NCBI GenBank assembly: GCA_024640305.1
Contig: JAHEFG010000044.1
Coordinates: forward strand, 214,134-278,133
Source: Gammaproteobacteria bacterium
GTDB taxonomy: Bacteria; Pseudomonadota; Gammaproteobacteria; Steroidobacterales; Woeseiaceae
Reading direction: 5' to 3'
DNA: 64,000 nt
Made by a program: the position numbers and the translations under genes. Below are positions 7,836 through 16,431 of the stretch, piece by piece (positions within the stretch are counted from its first letter, which is position 1; every line of letters begins with the position of its first letter). Under the pieces are notes generated by a model. The model had not been told where the DNA came from. It worked only from the letters and a program-made list of their open reading frames with translations, and ran no database searches.

Positions 7836-9413
7836 ATGACCGATAACGCTTCAGACAGACAGATCCGAATTTTTGACACGACACTGCGTGATGGCGAACA
7901 GGCTCCCGGCTGCAGCATGACACTTAGGGAGAAGCTCAGGGTTGCGAAGGCGCTATCGGAACTGAATGTAGACGTCATCGAGGCCGGTTTCCCAGCGGCC
8001 TCACCAGGCGACTTCGAATCTGTCAAAGCAATAGCCGATGCGAATTTCGGCCCGATCATCTGTGGATTGGCTCGCTGCAATGCGGGAGATATCGAGAAAG
8101 TGCACGCAGCGGTCAAAGGCGCGGATCGACACCGGATCCATGTTTTTGTTGCCACAAGCAAAATCCATCGGGATCACAAGTTGAAAATGGCGAAGCAGGA
8201 GATCATCAACAGCGCCGTAGGCGCCATAAAGATGGCGCGCGAGCTTTGCGACGATGTGGAGTTCTCGCCCGAAGATGCGTCGAGAACAGAGCTGTCCTAC
8301 CTCGCGGAGGTCGTAACCGCAGCGATCGAGGCCGGTGCAACGACGGTCAACATTCCGGACACGGTCGGCTATACGGTGCCGGCGGAATTTGACAAGCTGT
8401 TTGGCTACCTCGTGTCTCACGTTCCTGGCATCGACGACATTACGCTGAGTGTGCACTGTCACAATGACCTGGGCATGGCCGTGGCAAACAGCCTGGCCGC
8501 CGTACAGGCCGGGGCTCGTCAAATCGAATGCACAATAAACGGCATTGGCGAACGGGCTGGCAATTGCAGTCTTGAAGAAGTCGTTATGGCGATCAAGACG
8601 CGCGCTGAATTTTTCGAGCTTGAGACCGGCATTGATACAACACGGCTATATCCGACATCACGACTGGTCTCCAGCATTACCGGCATGCATCCGCCACGCA
8701 ACAAAGCGATTGTCGGTGAGAACGCGTTCGCCCATGAGGCCGGAATTCACCAGCACGGCATGCTCCAGCACAGCTCGACCTACGAAATCATGCGCCCGGA
8801 AGATGTCGGCCTTAGCAGTTCCAGCCTGGTACTCGGCAAGCACAGCGGTCGGCACGCGTTTCGGGATCGCGTGCAGGAGTTGGGCTTTGAGCTTGATGAA
8901 TTTGAAACCAACCGGGCATTCCAGGAATTCAAGAAACTGGCCGACAAAAAGAAAGACCTTTATGACGGCGATATCGAAGCCATAATAATGAACGTCGACA
9001 ACGCGTCTGTCGGGCCATGGGTTCTGCAGTCCCTCGAAGTGCAGACCAGCACCGACCAGCCTGCCAGGGCGGCCGTCACCCTCCTTGGTGAGAATGCAGA
9101 AGTGGCCTCGGCGTCGGCTGAAGGCGATGGCCCAATCGCCGCTGCTTTTCAGGCGCTAGAGCAGGTAACCGGCGTTGATTTGACGCTCCGGAATTTTGAA
9201 CTTCACAGCGCTTCCCGCGGCGAGGATGCGCTGGGCGAAGTCACGGTGACGGTTGAGCACGATGGCAGCAATTACCGGGGTAACGGTACCAGCGTCGATA
9301 TCGTCGAAGCCGGAAGTCGAGCCTGTCTTGAATGTATCAATCGCATTCTGCGGCGTAAGGATCGTGGCAGCGACACCGACTCGTCAGCAGATGCAGAACG
9401 GGCGACAATTTAG
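7836..9413 (+). CDS. leuA: 2-Isopropylmalate synthase
   Basis: Condenses acetyl-CoA with 2-oxoisovalerate, the committed step of leucine synthesis. The TIM-barrel domain begins with [16 protein letters not shown] and carries the metal-binding [13 protein letters not shown] and the NGIGERAGN motif. After about residue 390 comes the LeuA regulatory domain that binds leucine for feedback inhibition. I chose the ATG at 7836 because GGGAGGCAGG lies 8 nt upstream. A TTG at 7812 would add eight residues but has no ribosome-binding site. The resulting 525 aa fits the family. leuC follows with a one-base overlap, so the two are translationally coupled. Confidence 0.96.
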   Translation: MTDNASDRQIRIFDTTLRDGEQAPGCSMTLREKLRVAKALSELNVDVIEAGFPAASPGDFESVKAIADANFGPIICGLARCNAGDIEKVHAAVKGADRHRIHVFVATSKIHRDHKLKMAKQEIINSAVGAIKMARELCDDVEFSPEDASRTELSYLAEVVTAAIEAGATTVNIPDTVGYTVPAEFDKLFGYLVSHVPGIDDITLSVHCHNDLGMAVANSLAAVQAGARQIECTINGIGERAGNCSLEEVVMAIKTRAEFFELETGIDTTRLYPTSRLVSSITGMHPPRNKAIVGENAFAHEAGIHQHGMLQHSSTYEIMRPEDVGLSSSSLVLGKHSGRHAFRDRVQELGFELDEFETNRAFQEFKKLADKKKDLYDGDIEAIIMNVDNASVGPWVLQSLEVQTSTDQPARAAVTLLGENAEVASASAEGDGPIAAAFQALEQVTGVDLTLRNFELHSASRGEDALGEVTVTVEHDGSNYRGNGTSVDIVEAGSRACLECINRILRRKDRGSDTDSSADAERATI

Positions 9414-10831
9414 TGGCATCTGCACAGACACTGTTTGAAAAAGTCTGGAACGAACATGTCGTCGTTGCAGAGACTGCAGATACACCAGCCATTCTCTACA
9501 TCGACCTGCACCTTATTCACGAGGTCACAACGCCACAGGCCTTCAACGTCCTGCGTGAAAAGGGCTTGCATGTAAGGCGCCCGGACCTGACCCTCGCGAC
9601 AATGGATCACTCAACGCCGACCACGCCAGTTACAAGCTTCAAGGATATGGCTGTTGTCGTCGGTGAGAACGCTGCCAGGCAGGTCAGACGCATGCAGGAA
9701 AACTGTGATGCTTTCGGCCTGGAACTGCTTGGCTTCGACAGCGATCAGCGCGGCATAGTCCATGTCATAGGTCCGGAGCAAGGCGCCACGCAGCCAGGCA
9801 AGACGATTGTCTGCGGTGACAGCCATACAAGTACGCACGGAGCGTTCGGCGCCCTCGCCTTCGGCATCGGCACGACAGAGGTTGGCCATGTACTGGCCAC
9901 GCAGTGTTTACTGCAGCGCAAAGCCCGAACACTGGCACTGAACATAGACGGAGACCTGCCGACTGGCGTCAGCTCGAAAGACCTGATTCTTGCCATCATC
10001 GGCCAGATCGGCGTAGATGGAGGCACGGGTCATGTTATCGAGTACCGCGGCAGCGCCATTTCAGCAATGGACATGGATTCGAGAATGACTGTCTGCAACA
10101 TGTCGATAGAGGCCGGTGCACGAGCAGGCATGATCGCGCCTGACGACCATACATTTGAATACCTCGCCGGCCGGCCCCGCGTGCCGCAGGGAACAGACTG
10201 GGAACGAGCAGTCGCCCACTGGCGCACGCTGAAAAGCGATGCTGACGCTGTCTTCGACAAATCTGTATCGATTGCTGCGGACAAATTGCAGCCAATGGTC
10301 ACGTTTGGCACGAATCCTGGCATGGTGATCGGCGTCAATGACCCGGTTCCCGACGGCGGCGGCGACCCGAGCTTTAGAAAAGCGCTCGACTACATGCAGA
10401 TATCTGCTGGCAAGCCACTCACCAACACTGAGGTAGACGTTGTCTTCGTCGGCAGTTGCACGAATTCGCGGCTCTCAGATTTGCAACAGGCGGCCGCTGT
10501 AGTGAAAGGCAAAAAGATCGCTGCAGGGGTTCGAATGCTTGTCGTGCCAGGTTCCCAGCAGATAAAGAAAGACGCGGAAGCGATTGGACTGGATCGCGTG
10601 TTTACCGCTGCAGGAGCCGAGTGGCGTGAATCCGGCTGCTCGATGTGCCTTGGTATGAACGGCGATACCGTAAATTCAGGCCAGTTAAGTGTCAGCACGA
10701 GCAATCGCAACTTCGAAGGGCGACAAGGCATTGGTGCCCGAACGATACTTGCCAGCCCGATGACTGCGGCGGCCTCGGCGCTGGCTGGACGGGTTGCTGA
10801 TCCGCGACCATTCATTTCTCAGGGTGAATAA
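9413..10831 (+). CDS. leuC: 3-Isopropylmalate dehydratase large subunit
   Basis: Aconitase-family [4Fe-4S] enzyme that with LeuD isomerises 2-isopropylmalate to 3-isopropylmalate. The three cluster cysteines are in [11 protein letters not shown] and [11 protein letters not shown]; the substrate motif [20 protein letters not shown] is intact. The start is a GTG that overlaps the leuA TAG stop by one base (TAGTG), giving [18 protein letters not shown], which aligns with the usual N-terminus. Length 472 aa is normal. Confidence 0.97.
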   Translation: MASAQTLFEKVWNEHVVVAETADTPAILYIDLHLIHEVTTPQAFNVLREKGLHVRRPDLTLATMDHSTPTTPVTSFKDMAVVVGENAARQVRRMQENCDAFGLELLGFDSDQRGIVHVIGPEQGATQPGKTIVCGDSHTSTHGAFGALAFGIGTTEVGHVLATQCLLQRKARTLALNIDGDLPTGVSSKDLILAIIGQIGVDGGTGHVIEYRGSAISAMDMDSRMTVCNMSIEAGARAGMIAPDDHTFEYLAGRPRVPQGTDWERAVAHWRTLKSDADAVFDKSVSIAADKLQPMVTFGTNPGMVIGVNDPVPDGGGDPSFRKALDYMQISAGKPLTNTEVDVVFVGSCTNSRLSDLQQAAAVVKGKKIAAGVRMLVVPGSQQIKKDAEAIGLDRVFTAAGAEWRESGCSMCLGMNGDTVNSGQLSVSTSNRNFEGRQGIGARTILASPMTAAASALAGRVADPRPFISQGE

Positions 10832-10834
10832 TAG

Positions 10835-11422
10835 ATGATGAAGCCCGTAACACGCATACAGTCACGCACCGTGGTCTTGCCAACAACGGACATCGATACC
10901 GACCAGTTGATACCAGCGCGGTTTCTGACCACGACGTCACGCGAGGGTCTTGGGCAATTCCTTTTCCACGATCTGCGCTTTGATGCCAATGGCAACGCAG
11001 ATCCGGATTTTGCGCTGAATCAACCTGCCGCGGACGGTTGCGGCATCCTGGTTGCCGGCAATAATCTTGGTTGCGGCTCCTCGCGCGAGCACGCGCCGTG
11101 GGCGCTGCTCGATTACGGTTTCAAGGCCGTCATCAGCACCGAAATCGCAGATATTTTTCGCAACAACTCGTTGAAGAATGGGCTTCTCCCTGTCGTTGTC
11201 GACGCGGACACGCTGCAGTACCTGATGCAGAACCCTGGAATAAGCCTGGACATAGATGTCACACAGGCGACGTTGGCGCTGCCGGACGGTAAGACGATTG
11301 AATTTCCTATTGATGGTTTTGCGCGCCACTGCCTCACCGAGGGTCTCGACCAGCTGGGTTACCTGTTGCAACACGAGACCCGTATCTCTTCATTCGAGGA
11401 AGCACGACAATGGAAGCCCTGA
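10835..11422 (+). CDS. leuD: 3-Isopropylmalate dehydratase small subunit
   Basis: Swivelling-domain partner of LeuC. The protein shows the family motifs DIDTDQLIPARFL near the N-terminus and NNLGCGSSREHAPWALLDYG in the middle, where Ser-Arg contact substrate. At 195 aa it is full length. Tandem ATG codons begin the frame (10835 and 10838). The gene follows leuC by 3 nt and overlaps leuB by 13 nt, indicating tight coupling within the leucine operon. Confidence 0.97.
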   Translation: MMKPVTRIQSRTVVLPTTDIDTDQLIPARFLTTTSREGLGQFLFHDLRFDANGNADPDFALNQPAADGCGILVAGNNLGCGSSREHAPWALLDYGFKAVISTEIADIFRNNSLKNGLLPVVVDADTLQYLMQNPGISLDIDVTQATLALPDGKTIEFPIDGFARHCLTEGLDQLGYLLQHETRISSFEEARQWKP

Positions 11423-12471
11423 TCACATTACTGCCGGGCGACGGCATAGGCCCTGAGGTCACCTCCGCTGCACATCGAGTACTGAAAGAAGTTGCGCAGC
11501 GTTATGGGCATTCGTTTGAGTACAAGGTCGAACTCATTGGCGGTGCGGCAATCGACGTATGCGGCGATCCTCTGCCCGATGCGACCGTGGCAAGCTGCCA
11601 GCGTAGCGACGCTGTCTTGCTGGGCGCCGTCGGTGGGCCAAAGTGGTCTGATCCGAATGCGGCAGTCCGGCCGGAACAGGGGTTACTCAAGATTCGCTCC
11701 GTGCTTGGCCTGTTCGCTAATCTGCGGCCGGTGTCTGTTATCGACGATCTGATCCCTGCATCCCCGCTCAGGGCCGAACTGTTGACCGGCGTCGATATGA
11801 TTGTCGTGCGTGAACTGACGGGCGGAATCTATTTTGGCGAAAAAACTCGCAGCGAAACATCGGCGAGTGATTTGTGCACATACCACACGCACGAAGTCGA
11901 ACGCATAGTGCGAGTAGCGGCCCAATTGGCCAGTGCGCGACGGGGTAAACTGTGCTCGGTCGACAAGGCCAATGTGCTTGAAACGTCCAGGTTGTGGCGC
12001 GACGTAACAGATCGTCTGATTCGAGATGAGTTCCCGGAACTTGAGTTGGAGACTCTGCTCGTCGATGCAGCTGCCATGCATTTGCTGAAGCGCCCCCGGG
12101 ATTTCGATGTAATCGTCACCGAAAACATGTTCGGCGACATACTGACCGATGAGGCCTCCATGTTGGTCGGTTCTCTGGGCATGCTGCCTTCGGCGTCTAT
12201 CGGTGCAGGTTCTCGCGGGCTCTACGAACCGATACATGGTTCTGCGCCCGACATCGCCGGCCGCGACATTGCAAATCCCTGCGGCTCGATTGCCAGCGCC
12301 GCTATGCTGCTGCGATACAGTCTCGGACTTAACGATGAGGCCAGCGCCGTCGAGACGGCAATCACCAGGGCTATAGCGAGCGGCGCCAGAACGGCCGATC
12401 TTGTTGCAGCCGATGAGTCGAGCATCACCACGAGCGGGATGACCGACCTGATTATTAACGAGATTAGTTGA
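11410..12471 (+). CDS. leuB: 3-Isopropylmalate dehydrogenase
   Basis: NAD-dependent oxidative decarboxylase that makes 2-oxoisocaproate, the third step of leucine synthesis. It shows LLPGDGIGPEV at the N-terminus, the substrate loop with RELTGGIYFGE, the metal-binding acidic segment VTENMFGDILTDEASMLVGS, and the NAD site EPIHGSAPDIAG. At 353 aa it is normal. The AGGAAG just upstream lies within leuD. Its last 8 bases overlap the end of the convergent metX gene, so no space remains for a dedicated terminator. Confidence 0.97.
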   Translation: MEALITLLPGDGIGPEVTSAAHRVLKEVAQRYGHSFEYKVELIGGAAIDVCGDPLPDATVASCQRSDAVLLGAVGGPKWSDPNAAVRPEQGLLKIRSVLGLFANLRPVSVIDDLIPASPLRAELLTGVDMIVVRELTGGIYFGEKTRSETSASDLCTYHTHEVERIVRVAAQLASARRGKLCSVDKANVLETSRLWRDVTDRLIRDEFPELELETLLVDAAAMHLLKRPRDFDVIVTENMFGDILTDEASMLVGSLGMLPSASIGAGSRGLYEPIHGSAPDIAGRDIANPCGSIASAAMLLRYSLGLNDEASAVETAITRAIASGARTADLVAADESSITTSGMTDLIINEIS

Positions 12472-13552
12472 CGGCCTGAAGCGTCCCTGCCGCACGGCTC
12501 GATGTGCGGAAATGCACGATCATCTGACCAAGTTCTTCGGTTTCTATCAGGAAGCCGTCGTGTCCATGTGCTGACTCAAGCAGCACGTAGTGCGCATTTG
12601 GTAACAAGTCGGCAAGCGCTTGCTGCTCGTGAGGCGGATACAACGTATCGGTACTCACCGACACCACCAGCGCCGGTTGCCAAATATTTGCCAATACGTC
12701 CCGGTACTCGCCGCGCCCCCTGCCCAGATCATGCGTGTGCATGGCATGCGTTAACGTGACGTAAGTATTGGCATCGAAACGATCGTTAATCTTTTGCCCC
12801 TGGTGGCGCAGGTAGGACTGCACCTCATACAGCTCGTCAGCACGCTTGCTGCGGCCAAAACGTTCATCGAAGCTCTGCCAGCTGCGATACGTACAAACGG
12901 CCATCATTCGGGCTGCGGCAAGGCCTGCTTCGGGCGGTGAATCTTCACTGTAATAGCCCCCGTTCCAGTTTGGATCGGCCTGAATGGCCATGCGCTGGGC
13001 CTCGCTGACCCCGATACACCAGGCAGAATGTTGTCCACCGACCCCGATCGGAATTACGCTGCCAACACGCTCCGGATACATCGCGGCCCATTCCAGTGCC
13101 TGCATTCCGCCGAGAGAGGGCCCGGTCACAACTTCCAGCCGATCCACCCCCAACTCATCGAGCAAGACGCGCTCCAGGTTGACCATGTCCCGCACTGAAA
13201 CATCCGGAAAATCCGCCCTGTAGCGGTGTTGCTCACCGGGCTTCAGGGTGGCAGGTCCGGTTGTGCCGTAGCAGCTGCCCAGAATATTTGCGCACACAAT
13301 AAAGTCGTGCGCCGGGTCAAAGGCCTTGCCCGCCCCGATGATATTGGGCCACCACGCGTCGACATCGGCCGACCCGGTCAGCGCATGGCAAATCAGGATC
13401 GCATGATCCTTCGCGTTCGCTATATCTCCCCACGTACGGTACGCAATCTTTACGTCACTGAGGCGCTGCCCGCTTTCGAGAACCAGGCCGCTGACCATGA
13501 GCGTTTCGGTTTCATCCGATATCTGTGCACTGAGGTAAGTCGGTAAACTCAT
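12464..13552 (-). CDS. metX: Homoserine O-acyltransferase (MetX family)
   Basis: Alpha/beta-hydrolase-fold acyltransferase that activates homoserine for methionine synthesis. The catalytic triad is visible: nucleophile S146 in GPSLGGMQ, D302 in STDTLYP, and H331 in ESAHGHDGFL. The N-terminal motif CANILGSCYGTTGP is also typical. It follows metB by 15 nt and shares its SAM riboswitch. Family members use either acetyl-CoA or succinyl-CoA, and the adjacent MetB resembles the succinyl-homoserine-using E. coli enzyme, so the acyl donor cannot be fixed from sequence alone. Serine O-succinyltransferase, a rarer MetX relative, is less likely given the methionine context. 362 aa. Confidence 0.92.
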   Translation of the reverse strand: MSLPTYLSAQISDETETLMVSGLVLESGQRLSDVKIAYRTWGDIANAKDHAILICHALTGSADVDAWWPNIIGAGKAFDPAHDFIVCANILGSCYGTTGPATLKPGEQHRYRADFPDVSVRDMVNLERVLLDELGVDRLEVVTGPSLGGMQALEWAAMYPERVGSVIPIGVGGQHSAWCIGVSEAQRMAIQADPNWNGGYYSEDSPPEAGLAAARMMAVCTYRSWQSFDERFGRSKRADELYEVQSYLRHQGQKINDRFDANTYVTLTHAMHTHDLGRGRGEYRDVLANIWQPALVVSVSTDTLYPPHEQQALADLLPNAHYVLLESAHGHDGFLIETEELGQMIVHFRTSSRAAGTLQAVN

Positions 13553-13567
13553 AATGTCAGTCCGCCC

Positions 13568-14758
13568 TCACGCCACGGCTACCGGTTTCAGAGCAACGGC
13601 CTGACTCGCGGCATCGAGCGCCTCGAGAAGATCGGCGACGAGATCTTCAGTGCTTTCCAGGCCCACGGAGAGTCGAATCAGGTTTTGACCGATGCCGGCT
13701 GCGGCCAACGCCTCTTCGCTCACCGGTGCATGGGTCATCGACGGTGGGTGACAAACCAGGCTTTCCACTCCGCCCAGCGACTCCGCCAGCGAGAAGAACT
13801 GCAGGCTGTTGATGAATGCGCGGATTGCAGCCTCACCGCCGTCAATTTCAAAGCTGACCATGCCGCCAAATCCGTTCTGTTGCCGTGCCGCGATATCATG
13901 GCCAGGGTGTGATTCAAGGCCTGGGTAATACACGCGATTTACTGCATCGTGTTCGACCAGCACATTGGCCAATGTCGTTGCACTTTCCTCGTGTTGGCGA
14001 ATTCTCGGATGCAAGGTACGAATGCCCCGCAAGGTCAGAAAGCTGTCAAATGGGGCTCCCGTAATACCGAGACAATTGGCCCACCAGCCGAGCTTCTCAG
14101 CGAGTTCGTCGGTTGCCGCTACCACCGTGCCGCCAACAACATCGCTGTGCCCGTTGATGTACTTCGTTGTCGAGTGAACGACCAGATCCGCGCCAAGAGA
14201 TATCGGCTGTTGCAATGCTGGTGACAGAAATGTGTTATCCACTGCGAACAACGCTCCGCAAGCCTGCGTGCGTTCTGCAATCGCGGCAATATCGACAATT
14301 CGCAACAACGGATTCGATGGCGTTTCCGTAAGTACCAGGGCCGGATTGCTCTTGAATGCGTCGTCCAGTGCCGCATCGTCCGTTTGATCGACGAACAACA
14401 CCTCGAAATGCCCCTTTGCCGACAGGTTTTCAAACAGACGATAAGTACCGCCGTAGCAGTCATGCGGTGCAATCAGCGTATCGCCAGGCTTCAAGAGCTG
14501 GCAAAGCAAGGTCAAAGCGGCCATACCCGATGAGGTCACCACGGCGCCTGCTCCACCTTCGAGCGTGGCAAGCGCATCGGCCAATGCATCCCGGGTAGGG
14601 TTGCCGGAGCGCGTGTAGTCGTACTTACGTTTCTCGTTGAACCCGGCAAACGCAAAATTCGAGGACAGGTGTAATGGCGGTACGACGGCACCGTGCTGCG
14701 TGTCTGACTCTATAGCCGCGCGCACAGCGAGTGTTGCCGTATTTGCTTTGGATGTCAT
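13568..14758 (-). CDS. metB: Cystathionine gamma-synthase
   Basis: PLP enzyme that joins O-acylhomoserine and cysteine into cystathionine. From the N-terminus (LAVRAAIESDTQHGAVVPP) to the C-terminal ESLGGVESLVCHPPSMTHA it follows the E. coli MetB pattern. The PLP-binding lysine is K199 in HSTTKYINGHSD, the DNTF motif precedes it, and YDYTRSGNPTRDALADALA holds the phosphate-contacting Tyr/Arg. 396 aa. It is the first gene of a metB-metX operon; the transcript leader carries a SAM-I riboswitch, so S-adenosylmethionine should repress both genes. O-succinylhomoserine lyase/MetZ is the main alternative, but the similarity to MetB is stronger. Confidence 0.9.
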   Translation of the reverse strand: MTSKANTATLAVRAAIESDTQHGAVVPPLHLSSNFAFAGFNEKRKYDYTRSGNPTRDALADALATLEGGAGAVVTSSGMAALTLLCQLLKPGDTLIAPHDCYGGTYRLFENLSAKGHFEVLFVDQTDDAALDDAFKSNPALVLTETPSNPLLRIVDIAAIAERTQACGALFAVDNTFLSPALQQPISLGADLVVHSTTKYINGHSDVVGGTVVAATDELAEKLGWWANCLGITGAPFDSFLTLRGIRTLHPRIRQHEESATTLANVLVEHDAVNRVYYPGLESHPGHDIAARQQNGFGGMVSFEIDGGEAAIRAFINSLQFFSLAESLGGVESLVCHPPSMTHAPVSEEALAAAGIGQNLIRLSVGLESTEDLVADLLEALDAASQAVALKPVAVA

Positions 14759-14875
14759 TTCGGGTCTCCATCAACAGTTCCAATGTACATACTGCTCATC
14801 GGAACCCTACGGAGCCCGTAAGGGAGGGAATCGTGCCCTTCCGCTGCCTCAATGTCCGAAACAGCCTGTTGCTAC

Positions 14876-15005
14876 GACTCTCATCTATCGGTTGCGTCGC
14901 CCTGGCTGGCGACCCACCGTAGGAGTTGGCACCTTTTCAGGATGGTTAGTCCTGATGGTTGCCCCGGCTTCACTGGGCCTATCCCTCAGCCGGTCTCGAT
15001 GAGTT
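14876..15005 (-). promoter_or_regulatory. SAM-I (S-box) riboswitch upstream of metB-metX
   Basis: Reading the minus strand, the conserved S-box core appears in order: a P1 strand ACTCATC (15004-14998); CTGAGGGA followed by GGCCC and GTGAAGCC; GGCAACC; then GGTGCCAACTCCTAC; and finally the closing P1 strand GATGAGAGT (14885-14877). These are the aptamer's kink-turn, SAM-binding and P3/P4 elements. About 118 nt remain before the metB ATG. That stretch contains a stem CCTTACGG/CCGTAGGG with a GCT loop but no T-run after it, so control may act on translation or through Rho rather than by a standard terminator. The aptamer is seen directly; the mechanism is inferred. Confidence 0.92.
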
Positions 15006-15011
15006 CACCGC

Positions 15012-15041
15012 AGTGTATGGGGCAGATAAGTGCCGCGTCAA
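15012..15041 (-). promoter_or_regulatory. Promoter of the metB-metX riboswitch transcript
   Basis: On the minus strand TTGACG (15041-15036) and TACACT (15017-15012) are separated by 18 nt. The predicted start falls a few bases before the first aptamer strand, exactly where a riboswitch transcript should begin. Confidence 0.65.
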
Positions 15042-15144
15042 GGCGATTATTAAAGTTTTTAGTATCAAGAGAAACCAATAGCTGCGCGGCCTGCAGCACC
15101 AACAGCGGTTATTTGCGGCCAGCTATTGCGCTGCCCGTAATAAT

Positions 15145-15170
15145 GTATTAGCGTACTAATGCGTTAATAC
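15145..15170. promoter_or_regulatory. Palindromic operator candidate for the TrpR-family regulator
   Basis: The arms ATTAG and CTAAT are separated by 4 bp (15147-15160), and GTATTA/TAATAC at the outer ends (15145-15150 and 15165-15170) form a second nested inverted repeat. The design (5-bp arms, 4-bp centre) resembles the E. coli trp operator. It ends 12 nt before the regulator gene, upstream of its weak ribosome-binding region, so autorepression and repression of the whole his operon are plausible. The symmetry is seen; binding is inferred. Confidence 0.6.
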
Positions 15171-15182
15171 ACGAGTACAAAA

Positions 15183-15509
15183 ATGAAACCCAATAGACAG
15201 GACACTGACAGCCAGCAAACACAGGCCGAGAATGCCCTCTTTCGAGCAATAATCAGCCTCAGGTCAGTTGCAGAATGCCGCGATTTCTTCCGGGATCTGT
15301 GTACGCCAGCGGAGCTTCAGGCTTTGGTGGATCGATGGCAAGTCGTTGAATTACTGGAACAAGGCTTAACTTATCGCCGAATTCACGATATCACCGGCGT
15401 GTCCGTAACAACCATAGGCCGAGTCGCACGATTCCTGGCCGACGGATTTGGTGGCTATCGAACTGCGATAGACCGCACGAGCTCTTCCGACACCCCTACG
15501 TCTCACTAA
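15183..15509 (+). CDS. TrpR/YerC family repressor, probable histidine-operon regulator
   Basis: 108-aa all-helical DNA-binding protein of the TrpR superfamily (YerC/YecD branch). The dimerisation and HTH region spans about residues 22-92: LFRAIISLRSVAECRDFF, then FRDLCTPAELQALVDRWQVVE, then the HTH with QGLTYRRIHDITGVSVTTIG and RVARFL. It is 10 nt upstream of hisG and co-directional, with a palindrome just before it, so it most likely senses histidine and represses the his operon, as proposed by comparative genomics for TrpR-like regulators (named HisR) beside his genes in other bacteria. The acidic, unstructured tail (SSSDTPTSH) is unremarkable. Ligand and target are inferred from context only. 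Confidence 0.8.
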   Translation: MKPNRQDTDSQQTQAENALFRAIISLRSVAECRDFFRDLCTPAELQALVDRWQVVELLEQGLTYRRIHDITGVSVTTIGRVARFLADGFGGYRTAIDRTSSSDTPTSH

Positions 15510-15519
15510 GGATTACACG

Positions 15520-16422
15520 ATGGATAACCCGGAGCAGCGCATTAAGATTGCGGTGCAAAAGACTGGTCGTTTGACCGATCACTCTCTCGATCTGCTTGAG
15601 CGTTGCGGCCTGAAATTCAGGCAGAGCAAGGATCAGCTGTTTTGCTACGGCGAAAATATGCCCGTCGACCTGCTGCTCGTTCGTGACGACGACATTCCGG
15701 GCCTGGTCAGCGACGACGTGTGCGATCTTGGCATTGTTGGGCTGAATATCGTCGAGGATAAGCGGCAGTCACTGCGCAACGATGGCCGTGACGGCCTTTT
15801 CAAACAGGTTTTTGAGCTGGATTTCGGGCATTGCAGGCTATCGATAGCAGGTCCGGAAGGCGGCGACTATAAGGGTCTAGAATCCTTAAATAACGTACGA
15901 ATAGCAACGAGTTACGTCGGTCTCCTAACAAACTACCTGAGGACTCACAACATCTCGGCAGACATCGTCTATTTGTCGGGTGCCGTCGAAATCGCGCCGA
16001 AACTGGGACACGCCGACTACATCTGTGACCTGGTGTCCACAGGCTCCACCCTGACAGCGAACGGCCTCGAGGAAATCGAAGTAGTGCTTGAAAGCGAGGC
16101 TGTCATTATCCAGACACTTGCCGAACTCTCTCCCGACAAGCAGGCTCTCGTCGACCGCATCCTGCAACGCCTGGATGGGGTTCTGCAGGTTCATGAAAGC
16201 AAATACATCATGCTGCACGCGCCTCGAGCTGCACTTGCGGAGATTAGAGACCTCCTTCCGGGTTCAGAATCGCCGACAGTCATGCCGCTTGACGGCTCCG
16301 ACGATAAGGTTGCGATCCACGCGGTTTGCCGGGAAAACGTGTTTTGGGAAACGCTCGAGAACCTCAAGGCTGCTGGCGCGAGCTCCCTGCTCGTTCTGCC
16401 GGTCGAAAAGATGCTGGCCTGA
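15520..16422 (+). CDS. hisG: ATP phosphoribosyltransferase, long form
   Basis: First enzyme of histidine synthesis, condensing ATP and PRPP. At 300 aa it is the long (HisG_L) type, with its own C-terminal ACT-like regulatory domain (about residues 225-300) for histidine feedback inhibition, so no HisZ is needed. Visible features are the N-terminal IAVQKTGRLTDHSLDLL, the loop with DVCDLGIVGLNIVED, and the PRPP-binding segment ICDLVSTGSTLTANGL. It starts 10 nt after the TrpR-like gene. Confidence 0.96.
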   Translation: MDNPEQRIKIAVQKTGRLTDHSLDLLERCGLKFRQSKDQLFCYGENMPVDLLLVRDDDIPGLVSDDVCDLGIVGLNIVEDKRQSLRNDGRDGLFKQVFELDFGHCRLSIAGPEGGDYKGLESLNNVRIATSYVGLLTNYLRTHNISADIVYLSGAVEIAPKLGHADYICDLVSTGSTLTANGLEEIEVVLESEAVIIQTLAELSPDKQALVDRILQRLDGVLQVHESKYIMLHAPRAALAEIRDLLPGSESPTVMPLDGSDDKVAIHAVCRENVFWETLENLKAAGASSLLVLPVEKMLA

Positions 16423-16431
16423 GGTCTCTGT

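Noticed and set aside
11683-12495. 270-codon antisense frame across leuB
   Set aside because: Opposite strand of a conserved gene; no start signal and no recognisable domains.
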